From Icerya purchasi (Eukaryota > Arthropoda > Insecta > Hemiptera > Monophlebidae): a DNA stretch of 64,000 nt. Of this stretch, positions 1 through 12,000 are shown one piece after another. Positions within the stretch are counted from its first letter, which is position 1; each line of letters starts with the position of its first letter. Position numbers and translations under genes: made by a program. The stretch spans positions 60,766,864-60,830,863 of the forward strand of contig CM077115.1 in the NCBI GenBank assembly GCA_039619475.1, read 5' to 3'. The notes under the pieces are model-generated. The model was given only the letters and a program-made list of their open reading frames with translations. It made no database searches and was not told the origin of the DNA.

Positions 1-410
1 ATATCGCTTATACACTAAAAGATAGCGCCACAAACCCTGATACTTATCAAGTAGATGTAATATATATCCTTACTAATATTATAAATGCGAAAGTAACTCT
101 GTCTGTCTGTCTGTTACCTTTTCACGCTTAAACCGCTGAACCGATTTAGATGAAATTTTGTATGCAGGATAGTTTGTGGTCAAGGAAAGAACATAGGATA
201 GTTTTTATTCTGGACATATTATATTAATTTTATTATTTCTTACGTATTCGTTCGTTAGTCGATGTTATTTTATTCAGCCAGATGTTTTTGTTCGGAAATT
301 CTAAGAAACATCAGAACGCCAGAAATCGGTTTCGTTATTTAAACAAAATTACTAGCTAGCTTTTATTAACGTGTTGTTCATCTTCGATAGTCGCCATTTG
401 TTCGTCCGTT

Positions 411-510
411 CCTAGCTTTTACCCGCGACGACGTTGTCCGCAGAAAATTATTATTTCAAGTAAGCTGTTTCGACGTCAATATAAATATAAATGAAAGAGG
501 TTTTATTATT
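411..510 (-). repeat. Inverted copy of the Helitron 3' tail
   Basis: The sequence 'ctagcttttacccgcgacga' through 'tgaaagaggttttattatta' is the reverse complement of the tail at about 1190-1288 with a few substitutions. The two arms flank about 680 bp. On the minus strand this copy also ends in the Helitron terminus CTAG. Confidence 0.72.
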
Positions 511-631
511 AAATCATAACGATAGTTATATAGGTACTTAGTGAGTAGGCCGGAGATTTCCTTAAAACATTTACATAAACGTATTATATTTTGATTTTAA
601 AAAAAAAATTCTTAATATTTTTACTGTCAAT

Positions 632-820
632 ATGCATCGCAGGCGTAAATCTGATCTAGCGCGTAACTCTAACAGAGCTCGAGCTGTGAAAGTAGCTAGA
701 ACTGAGGAATCTCAAGAGCAGACACAGACCAGACAGATTTTAGATGCCGAGCGTCACTCCTCTCAAAAGGTTTCAGAGACCTTAGAACAGACTCAGGCAC
801 GGCAAGCTTTAGGACGCTGA
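632..820 (+). pseudogene. Remnant of Helitron Rep/helicase N-terminal region
   Basis: This 62-residue reading frame is basic at its start (MHRRRKSDLARNSNRARA) and then carries two loose copies of a charged repeat of about 23 residues with the cores EESQEQTQTRQ and SETLEQTQARQ, each followed by a leucine. The DNA copies the repeat: 'ccgagcgtcactcctctcaa' near 747 recurs slightly changed near 815, just past the stop. Basic starts followed by EQxxxR repeats are common in the N-terminal extension of insect Helitron replicase-helicases. The ORF lies inside the Helitron bounds and stops before any catalytic domain, so it is most likely a leftover and not a host gene. The family assignment rests on pattern memory only. 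Confidence 0.45.
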
Positions 821-847
821 GTGTCACGCCTCTCAAAGGGCTGCCGA

Positions 848-920
848 GATTATAAATGCGAAAGTAACTCTGTGTGTCTGTCTATCTGTTACCTTTTCAC
901 GCTTAAACCGCTTAACTGAT
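848..920 (+). repeat. Second copy of Helitron head (direct repeat of 78-150)
   Basis: The block starting 'attataaatgcgaaagtaac' and continuing through the GTCT-rich stretch and 'accttttcacgcttaaaccg' matches the element head at 78-150. It suggests a nested or internally duplicated Helitron. Confidence 0.7.
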
Positions 921-1288
921 TTTTTTACGACAAAGCTTTTCATTGTAATATAAAGGCCATCCATTTGAGATATATATATATTTAATAGTAAATGAATATA
1001 CACTGGCAGGACAACGTCTGAAAAACGTTGTTTACAAAAATGTGTTGAATTAAAATTTTACTACTGTAATTGTAAATAAACAAAAATAATTACATAAAAG
1101 TAAATAATAAAAAAAATATATAGAAGTAAATACCTAATAAAAAAAAACAATAATAATATTAAAAAAAAAACAAAACCTATAGTTATAATTTAATAATAAA
1201 ATCTCTTTCATTTATATTTGTTTTCACGTCGAAACAGCTTACTTGAAATAATAATTCTCCGCGGACAACGTCACGGGTTAAAAGCTAG

Positions 1289-2059
1289 TATATAATATAT
1301 GTCTCCCACTCCGTCCCATAAAACATACCTATTAGTAAAAAATTTAAAAGATGCCGGCTTGCCTTCCTATGTTTTGGCCTATTTAAAAGATAAACGAAAT
1401 AACACGAAGGAATCAAATTTCTGTTAATCTTTTAAATTTAAAATATCGATAATTAATTTTAAAACAATTGTAATAAAATACTTATTTTCAGAATCTGAGG
1501 AATCAAGTGATGACTACAAGTTTTTGGGTTGAACAGGTAATTTTATTGACTTATTATTACTATTATTTAGTTTTTAAAATTATTTATAGGCAAGCTGCCC
1601 GCTATGGATTTTCTGATGCGAAATAAAAATTCAGCCGTCATACTATGCTTTAAATATTGCGGACTATCGTAAATTTACGAATTGTTTTGTGTTGTTGAAT
1701 ATATATGTTTAGTTGTTTTTTAAGCGACCAATTCGCTTTGTTACTGTTTTTAAGCGGCGCATGCTACAAACTGAATTTCTCCTAAATGAACTTTTTTCTT
1801 TTTTTTTAATTTAGTAATTAATTGCGTGACTTGTCTGTGAATATGTTGCCACTGATGCAGTTATTTTCTTCTTATTAAATTAATTATGAAGAAAATATAA
1901 AGGCAACTTTTTTGTATCATTATGATGGATCAAAAAAATCTCTTAATATATTGGCTCCATTAATAGTTTCGTTAATGGTGTGTTATTTAAACTGATATTA
2001 CACTTATAAGTATCATAAAAAAAGGGGTTGGGGGGGCTAACTGTTCTAAAAATAGTTGA
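1289..2059. other. AT-rich spacer, no gene recognised
   Basis: The stretch holds homopolymer-rich AT sequence between the Helitron and the retroelement fragment. I see no coding signal in it. Confidence 0.5.
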
Positions 2060-3660
2060 TCAATTGATACACAAGGTATTGGCCTCTCTAGGAACGTGAT
2101 CCCGTGTCCTTGCACAAGAGACAGCCATTACCTCCAGCAGGGGGTCACCTGAAAAACTTGGCTTGACAGGGCATTTATCTAAGTGAAAAGGAAAGTTTTG
2201 TATGTAGTTGATATAACGGTACATATTGCGCAATATTAAAAAAGTTCGGTAGTAAGAGAGAGGGGGGCAGCCGGTTAAAGCGCACATACTGGCTGCCGGA
2301 GATGTTTGATGAACCCCCAGGATAGTCCTCAGAGCGGCGTGGTGCACGGGATCGAAAGCCTTCAGTAATGATTTACTTGCAGAGAAGTACACCTGGCATC
2401 CGTAGTTGGTTTTTGATAGGATAAGTGATCTATATATGTTACGGAGAAATTTAGGATTGATGTTGCATCTGGAACTCGCCAGATATTTCAGAACAGGAAT
2501 AGCTTTGGTGTATCTCAGTTTTAATTCAGAAATATGAGGCTTCCACGTAAGCCTAGAGTCGAAAGATAACCCAAGGAATTTCACTGTCGTTTTTTGGGGA
2601 ATAGGATGATTATTTAATTTTAGAAATAAGCTCGAAGATGTACGGCGCCCCCTGCAAAAATGGATATACACTGTTTTACTTGCTGAGATGGCTAGTCCGT
2701 TAATTTCAGACCAGCTCTGAATTTTGTTTATCGTTTTCTGGAGGATTGGCTGAGCATTAGAAGGATGATGAGACGATAAGGATATGTTTAGATCATCGAT
2801 AAACAGCCGGGCGGAAATGGGCGGCGAGATGCAATTTGCTACGTCGTTGATGTAAATCATAAATAAGGTTGCACTAAGGGCAGAGCTTTGTGGCACGCCA
2901 TTCTCAATTGTAATGGGTGCTGTTATTGATGAGGCGATCTTAACCCGAATCGTTCGGTTGTTTAAAAAAGCTAGTTATATATCTGCCCATTCGGCCACTT
3001 ATTCCGGCCGTTTTGAACTTTTGTAATAGTCCATGCCGCCACACGCGATATCGAACGCTTTTTCAAAATTGAAAAAGACCGCGTACGTGTACTGGTGGCG
3101 GTGGAAGCCTGTTAGTATTTGCCGTTGCAGGCTTATCAACGTCTGTTGATCTCGCTTTTCGCCCTCCGGCTTGAATCGGAGAAAGGGCATTATTTTGTTC
3201 GAGGACATACAGGAAGCGCCTGTTTACCATCTTCTTCATTATTTTGGTTAGGACACTTAGTAGAGAGATTGGTCGATAGCTTTCAGGATGGAATGGGTCT
3301 TTATTTAGTTTTAAAATGGGAATAACATACGTCATTTTCCAGGATTTAGGGATATTACCGGATGACCATATCTGGTTATAGATTTTTAGGAGAAACTCTT
3401 TAGCTTGTGGTGGTAGGTATTTAACCGTGTATGGGTGGATGGAATCGGGGCCAGGTGCACTGTTGCGGGTGTGGTATTTAAATTGGAAGTTCAACTCAGA
3501 CATAGAAAAATTAGTATTATAAGCTTCTGCGGACAGTTGAGGCAAGATTGGGTCCTGTTGTTCACAAACCGCTTTTTTCACGGTGAACTCGGATGAATAG
3601 GCAGGGGAAGAGGTTGAGCGAAGGCACCGCCACACCGCCTGGGTCTGATATCACCGCGTT
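2060..3660 (-). mobile_element. Non-LTR retrotransposon fragment, reverse transcriptase (broken)
   Basis: Read on the minus strand, three overlapping frames together give an RT domain. A first part (about 3635-3160) carries NSAPGPDSIHPYTVKYLP, then IPILKLNKDPFHPESYRPIS, the classic RT finger motif. After a frameshift near 3155 comes the palm motif A, FFNFEKAFD. After another shift and a stop near 2970 comes FLNNRTIRVKI, then motif B (NGVPQSSALS), motif C (ARLFIDDLNIS) and the thumb (KFLGLSFDSRLTWKPHI) down to about 2060. Endonuclease and RNase H parts are absent, so the copy is truncated at both ends. The motif C is IDD where most related elements have ADD. The family is shared with the copy at 50290-52450. 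It lies antisense to the nAChR gene. Confidence 0.85.
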
Positions 3661-4019
3661 ATTATGGATTAAGGTGATTGCATAGTTTACTCGGTTGAAG
3701 CCGTTCATTGACTTAATTTTAGTCCAAGTCGCTAAAAAAAATATAATAATAATAAATTAATACATATATTGTTTCGTGGTGATATAAAATTTTTAACAGA
3801 AACAATGAGTAAATATCCACTTAATGATTTAGTACACTAATGGAAGTATGGCGTCTCTGTCAGACTACTTATTTTTAATAATTACGTATATAAAAGCGAT
3901 ACTAATGAAAATAATATTAACTTTTATTACATTTCTATACGGAAATCACATAAAAAGAAATATGTAAATTATTGCTCAACTGAATTAGGCAGTCAGAAAG
4001 AAAAAAAACCTGTTTCCGT

Positions 4020-4470
4020 GTGTCTATACAATATATAAAATCTGAATATATAACGGTAAAATCTAAATATAAATCCATAGAGAAAAAACTAGCAGCGTTT
4101 GAAATGTGGTTGTATCGGAGAATGTTGAAGATATCATGGATAGATAAAATTAGAAATCAGGAAATACTAAACAGATTGAATAAAGAGATGGAATTAGTTA
4201 AGACAGTAAAAAGAAGAAAGATTGCATATCTAGGACACATTGTGAGAAACCAAAAATATGAAATTTTAAAATTGGCCATTGAAGGAAAAATAGAAGGAAA
4301 AAAAGCTCGAGGAAGAAGAAGAAGAACCTGGATGGAGGATGCGAGAGAATGGACGGGAATTCGGATACCGGAATTGCTACACAGCATGGCCGACAGAGAA
4401 AACGCCAGAAGAATAGTCGCTAACATCTAATGCAGATACAGCACCAACAAGAAGAAGAAGAAGAAGATAT
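4020..4470 (+). mobile_element. RTE-like non-LTR retrotransposon 3' end with (AAG)n tail
   Basis: An open frame ending at 4430 encodes AFEMWLYRRMLKISWIDKIR, followed by a KTVKRRKIAYLGHIVR motif, a K-R-G-R-rich stretch and RTWMEDAREW. This is the familiar C-terminal segment of insect endonuclease-reverse transcriptases found after the RT domain, in which a W-R-RM motif and GHI-R motif recur. The stop is followed by an (AAG)n run near 4446-4467, as expected for the 3' tail of a retrotransposed copy. The upstream RT is missing, so this is a 5'-truncated insertion. It is not a host gene despite its intact 136-codon frame. Confidence 0.75.
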
Positions 4471-5963
4471 AATATAAGTAAAAACGTTGCGTGATATCCG
4501 AAATTTAATAACACAAACGGAAACATGGCGTCTTAAAGACACTTCGCTCAATCTTATACCGTCAGTAATGTTTTATTGAATGATTCAACCTTATTCGGTA
4601 TTATTATACCGCATGCTTTGCACTAATAGCTAAAGGAATACATAAAGTGGCACGTTTAACTGCCGTCCGTTAATTATAAGAAATTATCTTTGTAACACCA
4701 TGTTTCCCCGGTTTATCGATTAAGAACCATTGAATATTAAATCCAGAAAAAGGAAAATAAACGTTTGAAAATACCACTATAGTCTGTAAATGCCGCAAAC
4801 AAAGCTCATGCACACGCGCAGGTTTGATGAGCAACTCAAGCAGGTAAACCTTCCGAGTATAATACGAGAATAGCGTGGACTAACTGACTTTAGACACATG
4901 CGAATTTCAGGATGGTACATTTATGCCGTTGGAACCTATTCAACTTCAATGCGCCCCTGTAAGGTGTTTTTAGTTATCCTGTCTAGTTTTAAGTTAATTT
5001 AAAAGGAATTGACCGTGTCAAGTTTTTCTTTTTTTGAGTTTGTACGATCTCGCAATAAAGAAAATTAATTAACGGGGGGGGGGGGGTATCGACCATTCCT
5101 AACATAAGTAACATCAAATAAATAATAGTAAAAAAAGAAGAAGAAAAAATCATTCGCAAAATTACATACTTCCATTTGAAAATTTTAGAATTTTTTGAAA
5201 ATACGTATTTTATGTTTTTTATTTGCTTAAAATTTCCTCGTCTGGCTTTAAATTCATCTATCCGCTAAGCCGAACTTGCAAACAACTAACATTGCTATTC
5301 ATAAGTTTTAATCGTACGAATAGAATTGGTGAATTTTTTAACGATTAAATAAGGGTATATTTACACGAAAACAACTATTATTTATTATTCGTATGTTTAA
5401 CTGTTCGGAGTATTTCCGGTACCTGTTATTTTAGCCTTTTTGTAAAATTTGACATAGTATCTATACCGAAATCCAGAATTATCATCGAGAAAAAATTTAA
5501 TTTTATCATTAAAATTTTAACGTTAATTCTAATAAATCTGATGATTTTTCTTTTCGGAAAAGGAACGAAAGAAATACATCTTCTCTTTTCGTTTGTATGG
5601 TAATTTTTCAATAATGAAAATTTGTAAGATCTGCGCTATCGCCATCTCTAGCGTAAATGATTTAAAGCTTTATAGGTTTATTGAAGAAAAAAAAACAGAA
5701 CAACATGAATATTCGTTGGTTTACACTAAATTTAGTTTGTACTAAAATAGCGAACATGTTTTAATTGAAAAATTGAAAATTCTAGTAAGACACGTTCCTC
5801 GATTATATTCAGGTATAATAATATTGATGAAGCAGTTACCCCAGTTATAAATTATTTTACTGCTGATGATATCCCGAAAGCTTACAAATTAATTAACTCG
5901 CAGTGACACAGATTTTTTCGAAAAAACTAAATGTAGACTTATGCTAATGTTTAATTCATTTAG
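4470..5963. other. Intronic AT-rich DNA, no gene recognised
   Basis: This is the sequence immediately upstream of the first nAChR exon in the window. It includes a G13 run at 5074-5086. I see no earlier nAChR exon here. Confidence 0.5.
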
Positions 5964-6073
5964 GAATGGGTAGATTATAAATTAAAATGGAATCCCGAAG
6001 ATTACGGAGATATACAGTACTTGCACGTTCCGTCTGAGCACATTTGGCTTCCAGATATTGTATTATATAATAA
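5964..6073 (+). CDS. nAChR alpha exon (loop A region)
   Basis: The exon is preceded by acceptor 'ttcatttag' and followed by donor GTATGA at 6074. It encodes [32 protein letters not shown] and two bases of the next codon (phase 2), which joins the exon at 10369 to give NNADGNY. Confidence 0.95.
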
Positions 6074-9000
6074 GTATGAATTATTTATAGAATTTTTTCT
6101 TTTTTTTATTTTTAGCCGAGAAAAAAAAGCGCTTCAAATTTGCAGATAATATATCTGATAAAGTAACCGTAAGAAAGAGCTATGGCGGTAATCTAGGAAG
6201 ATTTTGGTAATAAAAAAGTTTCGGAAAAGGACATTTAAACATAAAACCGTATCGAGATAATCATCTTGAAAAAAAATTTCAGATTACCTTGAAACGGTTT
6301 TTTACCGAAGGTCGTACATTTTCCCGCAATAATAAAAAGTAACAATGTTATTTTGTTAAAACCGTATAAAGAGCAGCAATTTTAATTCTTCCCTTACTCT
6401 TACATGAAAATTTTGTATGCTTTTCTGTTTTAGCTGAAGTGTCACATAATAGGTCGACGAATTTTAATAGAGGTCAAGGTTTTCGTATTTTTAAATAATT
6501 CACAACAGTCGTAGTTTATTAAAAAATATATTTTTTTAAATACGTATTTAGTCAGATATTCGGCATATTTCTTAGTCTTGTTAATAATATTAATCCTTCG
6601 ATTTGTTCGTCTATCTTTTCAATCGAGCGCTTCTATAGTTTTCGAAACTTTTCGTATTCTTCGCATTTTTCAGTGCTAGAGATAAAGAAATGGAGTTTTA
6701 AGATAATTATTCTATTCCTATCATCACACTAATGTGTAGTATTTTAATTACATAACCGTGTTCTGGAAACAACATTTTCTTTAATATTTACGTTTACGGC
6801 AACCTACAAAATAGGAATATTTATTAAAATACGTATTTTCAGGAGAACGTCCGATCTTCAACGGAAAACAGAACAAATGTATGTTAAAAAAGATAAATTT
6901 TACTACTACTCCTATTTAAATGCTCAAAGAATAGACGTTTTTTTTTTCCGTAATGGAATAAAACAATCACGATGAAATTTTAAGGATCTATTATACATAT
7001 AATGAGGCGTATAAAACAATCTTTTTATTTATTTTTTCCCCAAAATGAGGGCAGTACAGACGTTTGAAGCAGCGTGTCTTTTTTTGGCGGAGGTTTTTTT
7101 CGCCACACGGAATCAGTTTTTTTCATCTGCATTTAGAGCAAAAATTTGTTTTTCTTCATAATTTACGCTAAATTTGTCAGAGAAGTACATACGATTACTA
7201 AAAATTTTAACTTTTTTTTCTTTTTTTTAACGAAAAATTGACGCTTAAATGTTTATAAAAAACATAATTGTTAATCAATCATTAAAATCGTGTGTACTTC
7301 TTTTTAGAATATATCTAAAAGGCTACCGTTCAAATTTAAAGTCGATTAGATGAAAATTGCAGAAGTTATTTTGCATGCCGATTTGAAAAACGTGGTTTCA
7401 AGAAAAATACGTTCAAAGTTTTGAAATCGATTTACTACGTGAAAAATTTGAAATAGGAGCTTTTTGACCTTTTTTACCCTTACTCTGCTATCCCAGGATC
7501 ATAAAGCAATCCTTCCAAGTTAAGATTTTCGGTCTCGGCTTTTTTTTTTACAATGGGATTTTATATCCTGCCTAGCGTTCTTCTGTCGTTTTCGGTTTCA
7601 CGCGGAACTCGTTCATTTCACAGCATTAATCGTATTATTGTTCGTCAGCGATATCGGTAACTGCAACACTTTCATAATTTAGAGTAAACCTTGAAAACCA
7701 TCGTTGTATAAAACTGTAACTATGTTGCATTCCATATCTAAGATACATTTGCCGCTAGATATCGTTTTAGGTGTTATGGTTCAAACGACTGATTGTGAGT
7801 TGAAAGAGACTCGTTGATATTTCGTGTGCACGCTCCGAGGCATCGTGAAAGTAATTCTTCGACACTCAAGTCATCATAAATTTTCTTTACTGCTTTAAAA
7901 TCTTCAGTTGGTAAAGATGGTTTATGTGTGAGTATTCCTTAAGACTGTTGTTGGCGCAAGCTTTCTACCAAGAGCACCGAGAATCTTCTCCAGCGAGACA
8001 TTTTTCATGTTGCGGATTTTGATTCGTAGAAATTTCATTCCGTACGTCCTCAACTGAGTCTGGCTGGCTGCGAATAGCCAGCCCATAGTAAATTGACAGC
8101 TCGTCAATCAATTTCGCAGTCAGCTTATCTCGTCCGCCGATTTTTTTATTTTCTTTTTTCGAATTTCTTAATTCCTTGTTGCACTTGCTCGACACATTTT
8201 TTTTTAAAAGTGTTACATTATTATATGGCTTACCGTCAACGATTCCTTTGTTTGTTTTAGAATCTTCGTCGCCCATATAATTGATTTAGCGAGTATTGTA
8301 CAAATATTCCGAGCGCTTAAATGTTCCCAATGCTGTTTCAACTTCCATCTTGCCGGCTGACCCACCATGATTTGTTTGGCATACTCCTCGATGCGAACTT
8401 GACCATTCTTCATTTTCAGCTGAATCGATGGTTTTTCCCCAATGCTCGTATGATTTACAATATTTTGATTTTACGATGACATCAAAACTTTACCGGTGTT
8501 CCAACCTGTCATACTAGTAGAGTCGAAAAGAAACGAGAAGCCTTGTTTTCTCTATCATCCATTACTTGATACAGTTAGTCCTACTGCGTTTGCCCGCTAC
8601 TTGCACTTCTTCAGTTTCAACTGCGTGTTTTGTTGATTGACTTCGCACAGCTTCTGTAGCTGTCGACATTGTCTTAACAATTGCATCGTAAACTGACTGA
8701 TATACAGGTTTTCCAAAATTCATAAACGCGCAGAACTTCGAAATAATCTTCGATTCTTGGCAAACGCATTGCAAATATTAGGCGTCTGTTTGTGTCATAA
8801 ACGTGAGAATTAGTAATCACGGGATAGGATATTAACTGTTTTATTTTCACAATTTATCACATAAATTTTTTTTTTTTTTATTTTTTTTGGCCTGACGAGA
8901 AACCATTTGGCCACTGACGAAATTGTATGAATAAGTGAAAGCTGGATAATATGTATATATGTAAAGAAAATCGGATCTGTCAAGCAATTTTATATATTTC

Positions 9001-12000
9001 CAATCTAGTTCTAACAAACATGGCCGCAATTCTTTGACATAGACCATGCAAATGCCGAAAGAGAATGAGTAGAAAATTAAAAACTGACCATATCCCAAGT
9101 GTAGCAGACACTGGAGTGCGATTGAACAACAAAAATTAAGAAAATAAGTAAAGCCGGGAAAAGAAAAAGAAAAAAATGAAAAGGAAACAATTTAACTGTT
9201 TCAACCCAGTCGGAGTAACAAACATATAGTTCCCGGAAATACGTGTTGATATTTACAAATTTAAACAAAATTACTGAGGTACGGTTATCAGTACATAGCA
9301 ATGAATGTATACAGTATAGCGGATATATTCCAATAGCCATTAATTCATCAGTTAGGGTAATTCTACTATGTTCAAACCAAACACAACTAAAAAACAAATG
9401 ATAAATGTCCTCTATAAAACTGATAGTCGTATGATTGTCATAATTTTGGTATGGAAGACCTACTACAGAAAAGTTTCACGACACTCTAGAATGACCTGAG
9501 CACAGCCTGCAAATAACTGTAACAAATCTACGAACTGTACCAGGCAGAACCAAAGGCGAGATAACAGGGCAAGGAGGCCGAAGATGGTTGAATAACCCTA
9601 TAATAGTAGGACAAGAATCTATAAAAGCTCGCCAGTCCACTCTATTATCCCTTTTAATTTTCTCCATTAAGTCGGTAAATGGGATATATGGGAACCGATC
9701 TCTAGATATACTAGCGCTTTTGGCTACCGCATCAACATTGTCATTAAGAAGAATACCGCGGTGACTAGGTAACCAGCAAAACTTGATCATTCCACCAAGC
9801 TTTGTGATACTCGAGCATTTATTCCTGATTTCCAATACTAGAGGGTGACTTTTATGATTAAAATGGCAACCATTAACAGCCAGAAGGGGGAGTTAAGGCT
9901 ATCCGAGCATCATATAACAACTACCTTTTTCTTTAAAAAAATTTTTCAAGTAGGTGTAACCTCTTAGGGCGAATTAATCTATTTTAATTTAAAAAGGAAA
10001 TAAAGTGAAGTTAATCCTCCTTCAAATTTAAAAATTAAATTTATCCTTATTAATATCTACTTTTTTTTTTTTTTTTTTTTCTGTTTTCTAGCTGAAGGGA
10101 CATTCCGCCGAAAATACGTTTCTTACATATTTTATTTAATATTCAATTTATAAATATTTGATATTGCGTAAATGATTTTTTTCATTTTATTAACTATTTA
10201 ACAAAAACAGAATGTATAAATGCATTACATAGAAAGGAGTATTTTTGAATGCCTGTTTTATAAATATGCATAAGTTTGCAGACTATATTTTACTAAAATA
10301 TTTAATCACTGTTTATTTTTATTTTTTTCTTGTACAAATAAACGTATATATATGTATTACGCTTATAGCGCTGATGGAAATTACGAAGTTACCATCATGA
10401 CAAAAGCAACTGTCCACTATACCGGAAAGGTGGTGTGGAAACCTCCCGCAATATATAAATCATTTTGTGAAATTGATTTAGAATATTTTCCTTTCGATGA
10501 ACAGACGTGCATTTTAAAGTTTGGATCTTGGACGTACGATGGATATAAGGTAAACATGAATTTCTAATCAATTAATGCCGTATTAAATTCGAAATTTCAT
10601 TTTATTCGATGCAATTTTTTTTTTTGGCGAAGAACAACCAAATTTACGGTTGAAACCGTGGAAAGTAAGTTTATAACATAGATAGGGTATTGAATTACTG
10701 CATAATTGTCTGGATGAAATGCGTAAAATAATAAATCATTTTTTTTACAATATAACTTATTCATTTCTTAAATAATTCGATTGTAATGTAATGTTTCATA
10801 AAAAAAATACATTTAATTACAATATTTTAAAAGTGTACATTACAAAGAGATTATTAAAGAATTCTGCAACAAGAGTTTCAATAACAGTTACTGGAAATAT
10901 TATTTACTTTTGTATCTGAAATATTCGCCAACTGCTGCGGTTTGTTGCGGCGGAATGTACTTCAAATTTGTTTTAATTATTACATTAGTAATATGCTGAA
11001 AAGAAAATTGAATAGAACTAAATCTTTAGTGTAAATATACAGTTCACTTAAAAAGAGGAATAGTGAAAAATTTTATCAGATATTAATTTGCAGGCAAAGC
11101 CGCGGACAACGAACAGTATTGGTTTCAGTGATCATGGTGCTTTTTAAATAAAAAAAAAAAGAAGGGTATTTTACGTTCGTTAAAAAATTAGTGCAAGTTC
11201 TTATTTGAGAAGACAAAAAAAAAAAAAAAAATCGCTTATTTTTCGATTTGCATAGTAATCAGTGATTATTATACCAATAAGTAAGGTTCAATGAAAGCTC
11301 TATAAGGTTCATTAGATAAAAGCAGCGGATAAAGGAAAAAATAGTGGTATTCTTTTTTTTCTTGTTTGTGTTTTTCCCTGAGCTTGTCAGCAACGGACGA
11401 TTGCCCATCAACACGTGTACATAGCAGCAATTAGGAGTCACAAGGAATGGAATCTGACAAAGAACGCTATACCAAGAATGAAGACACAATGACAATCAAC
11501 GTCGAAAAATGCCAAACATATGCATCCTGAAAACAAAAGGAATGACGATGCCGAAAAGTACTAGTAAAGAAAGGAGAATTCAAATTTAAACAAAATCAAA
11601 CTGGGAGATTGATAGCAAAATCTGATAACGAACATTGCAGCTTTTGAGGACACTGAAAGTTTACATTATAAGAATAAAGGATAAAAAATTTATATCACGA
11701 AAGTATTGTGGGCTAATTTCATTAATTACTGAATGGATTTTGTTCTAGTCAAATGGATCGATTTGCCATAGTGCATAATTTATTTAACGTGAAAACATAA
11801 AATAAGAAAAAAAAGGTGAGAAGCTTGTTAAACGAATAAGAACGTAAAGAGAGAGAGAAAGTACACTTAAATGATTTTGTAAAATTTAAATTATTTTGAA
11901 AAAAGAAAAAGCTAAGCCTACTTCTTAGCAATATTTCCGTCACATGTAAAAAGTTAATCTAATTCACTTATTTACTCGATTTCACGGCAAAAAAGTATCT

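Larger units (their letters stand above)
67..1288 (+). mobile_element. Non-autonomous composite Helitron
   Basis: The element starts with TC after an A and ends with GCTAG before a T, the terminal rules of Helitrons that insert between A and T. The head (about 78-150: 'attataaatgcgaaagtaac', then GTCT repeats and 'cacgcttaaaccgct') is typical of short insect Helitrons. The head sequence occurs again in direct orientation at about 848-920. The terminal 95 bp (about 1190-1288) occur inverted at about 411-510. A short ORF at 632-820 looks like the N-terminal region of Helitron Rep/helicase proteins. No helicase or Rep core is present, so the element cannot be autonomous. It lies in or upstream of the 5' intron of the nAChR gene. 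Confidence 0.72.

Noticed and set aside
4020..4430. Intact 136-codon ORF considered as a host gene
   Set aside because: Its motifs are those of the C-terminal part of RTE-like retrotransposons and it ends in an (AAG)n tail.
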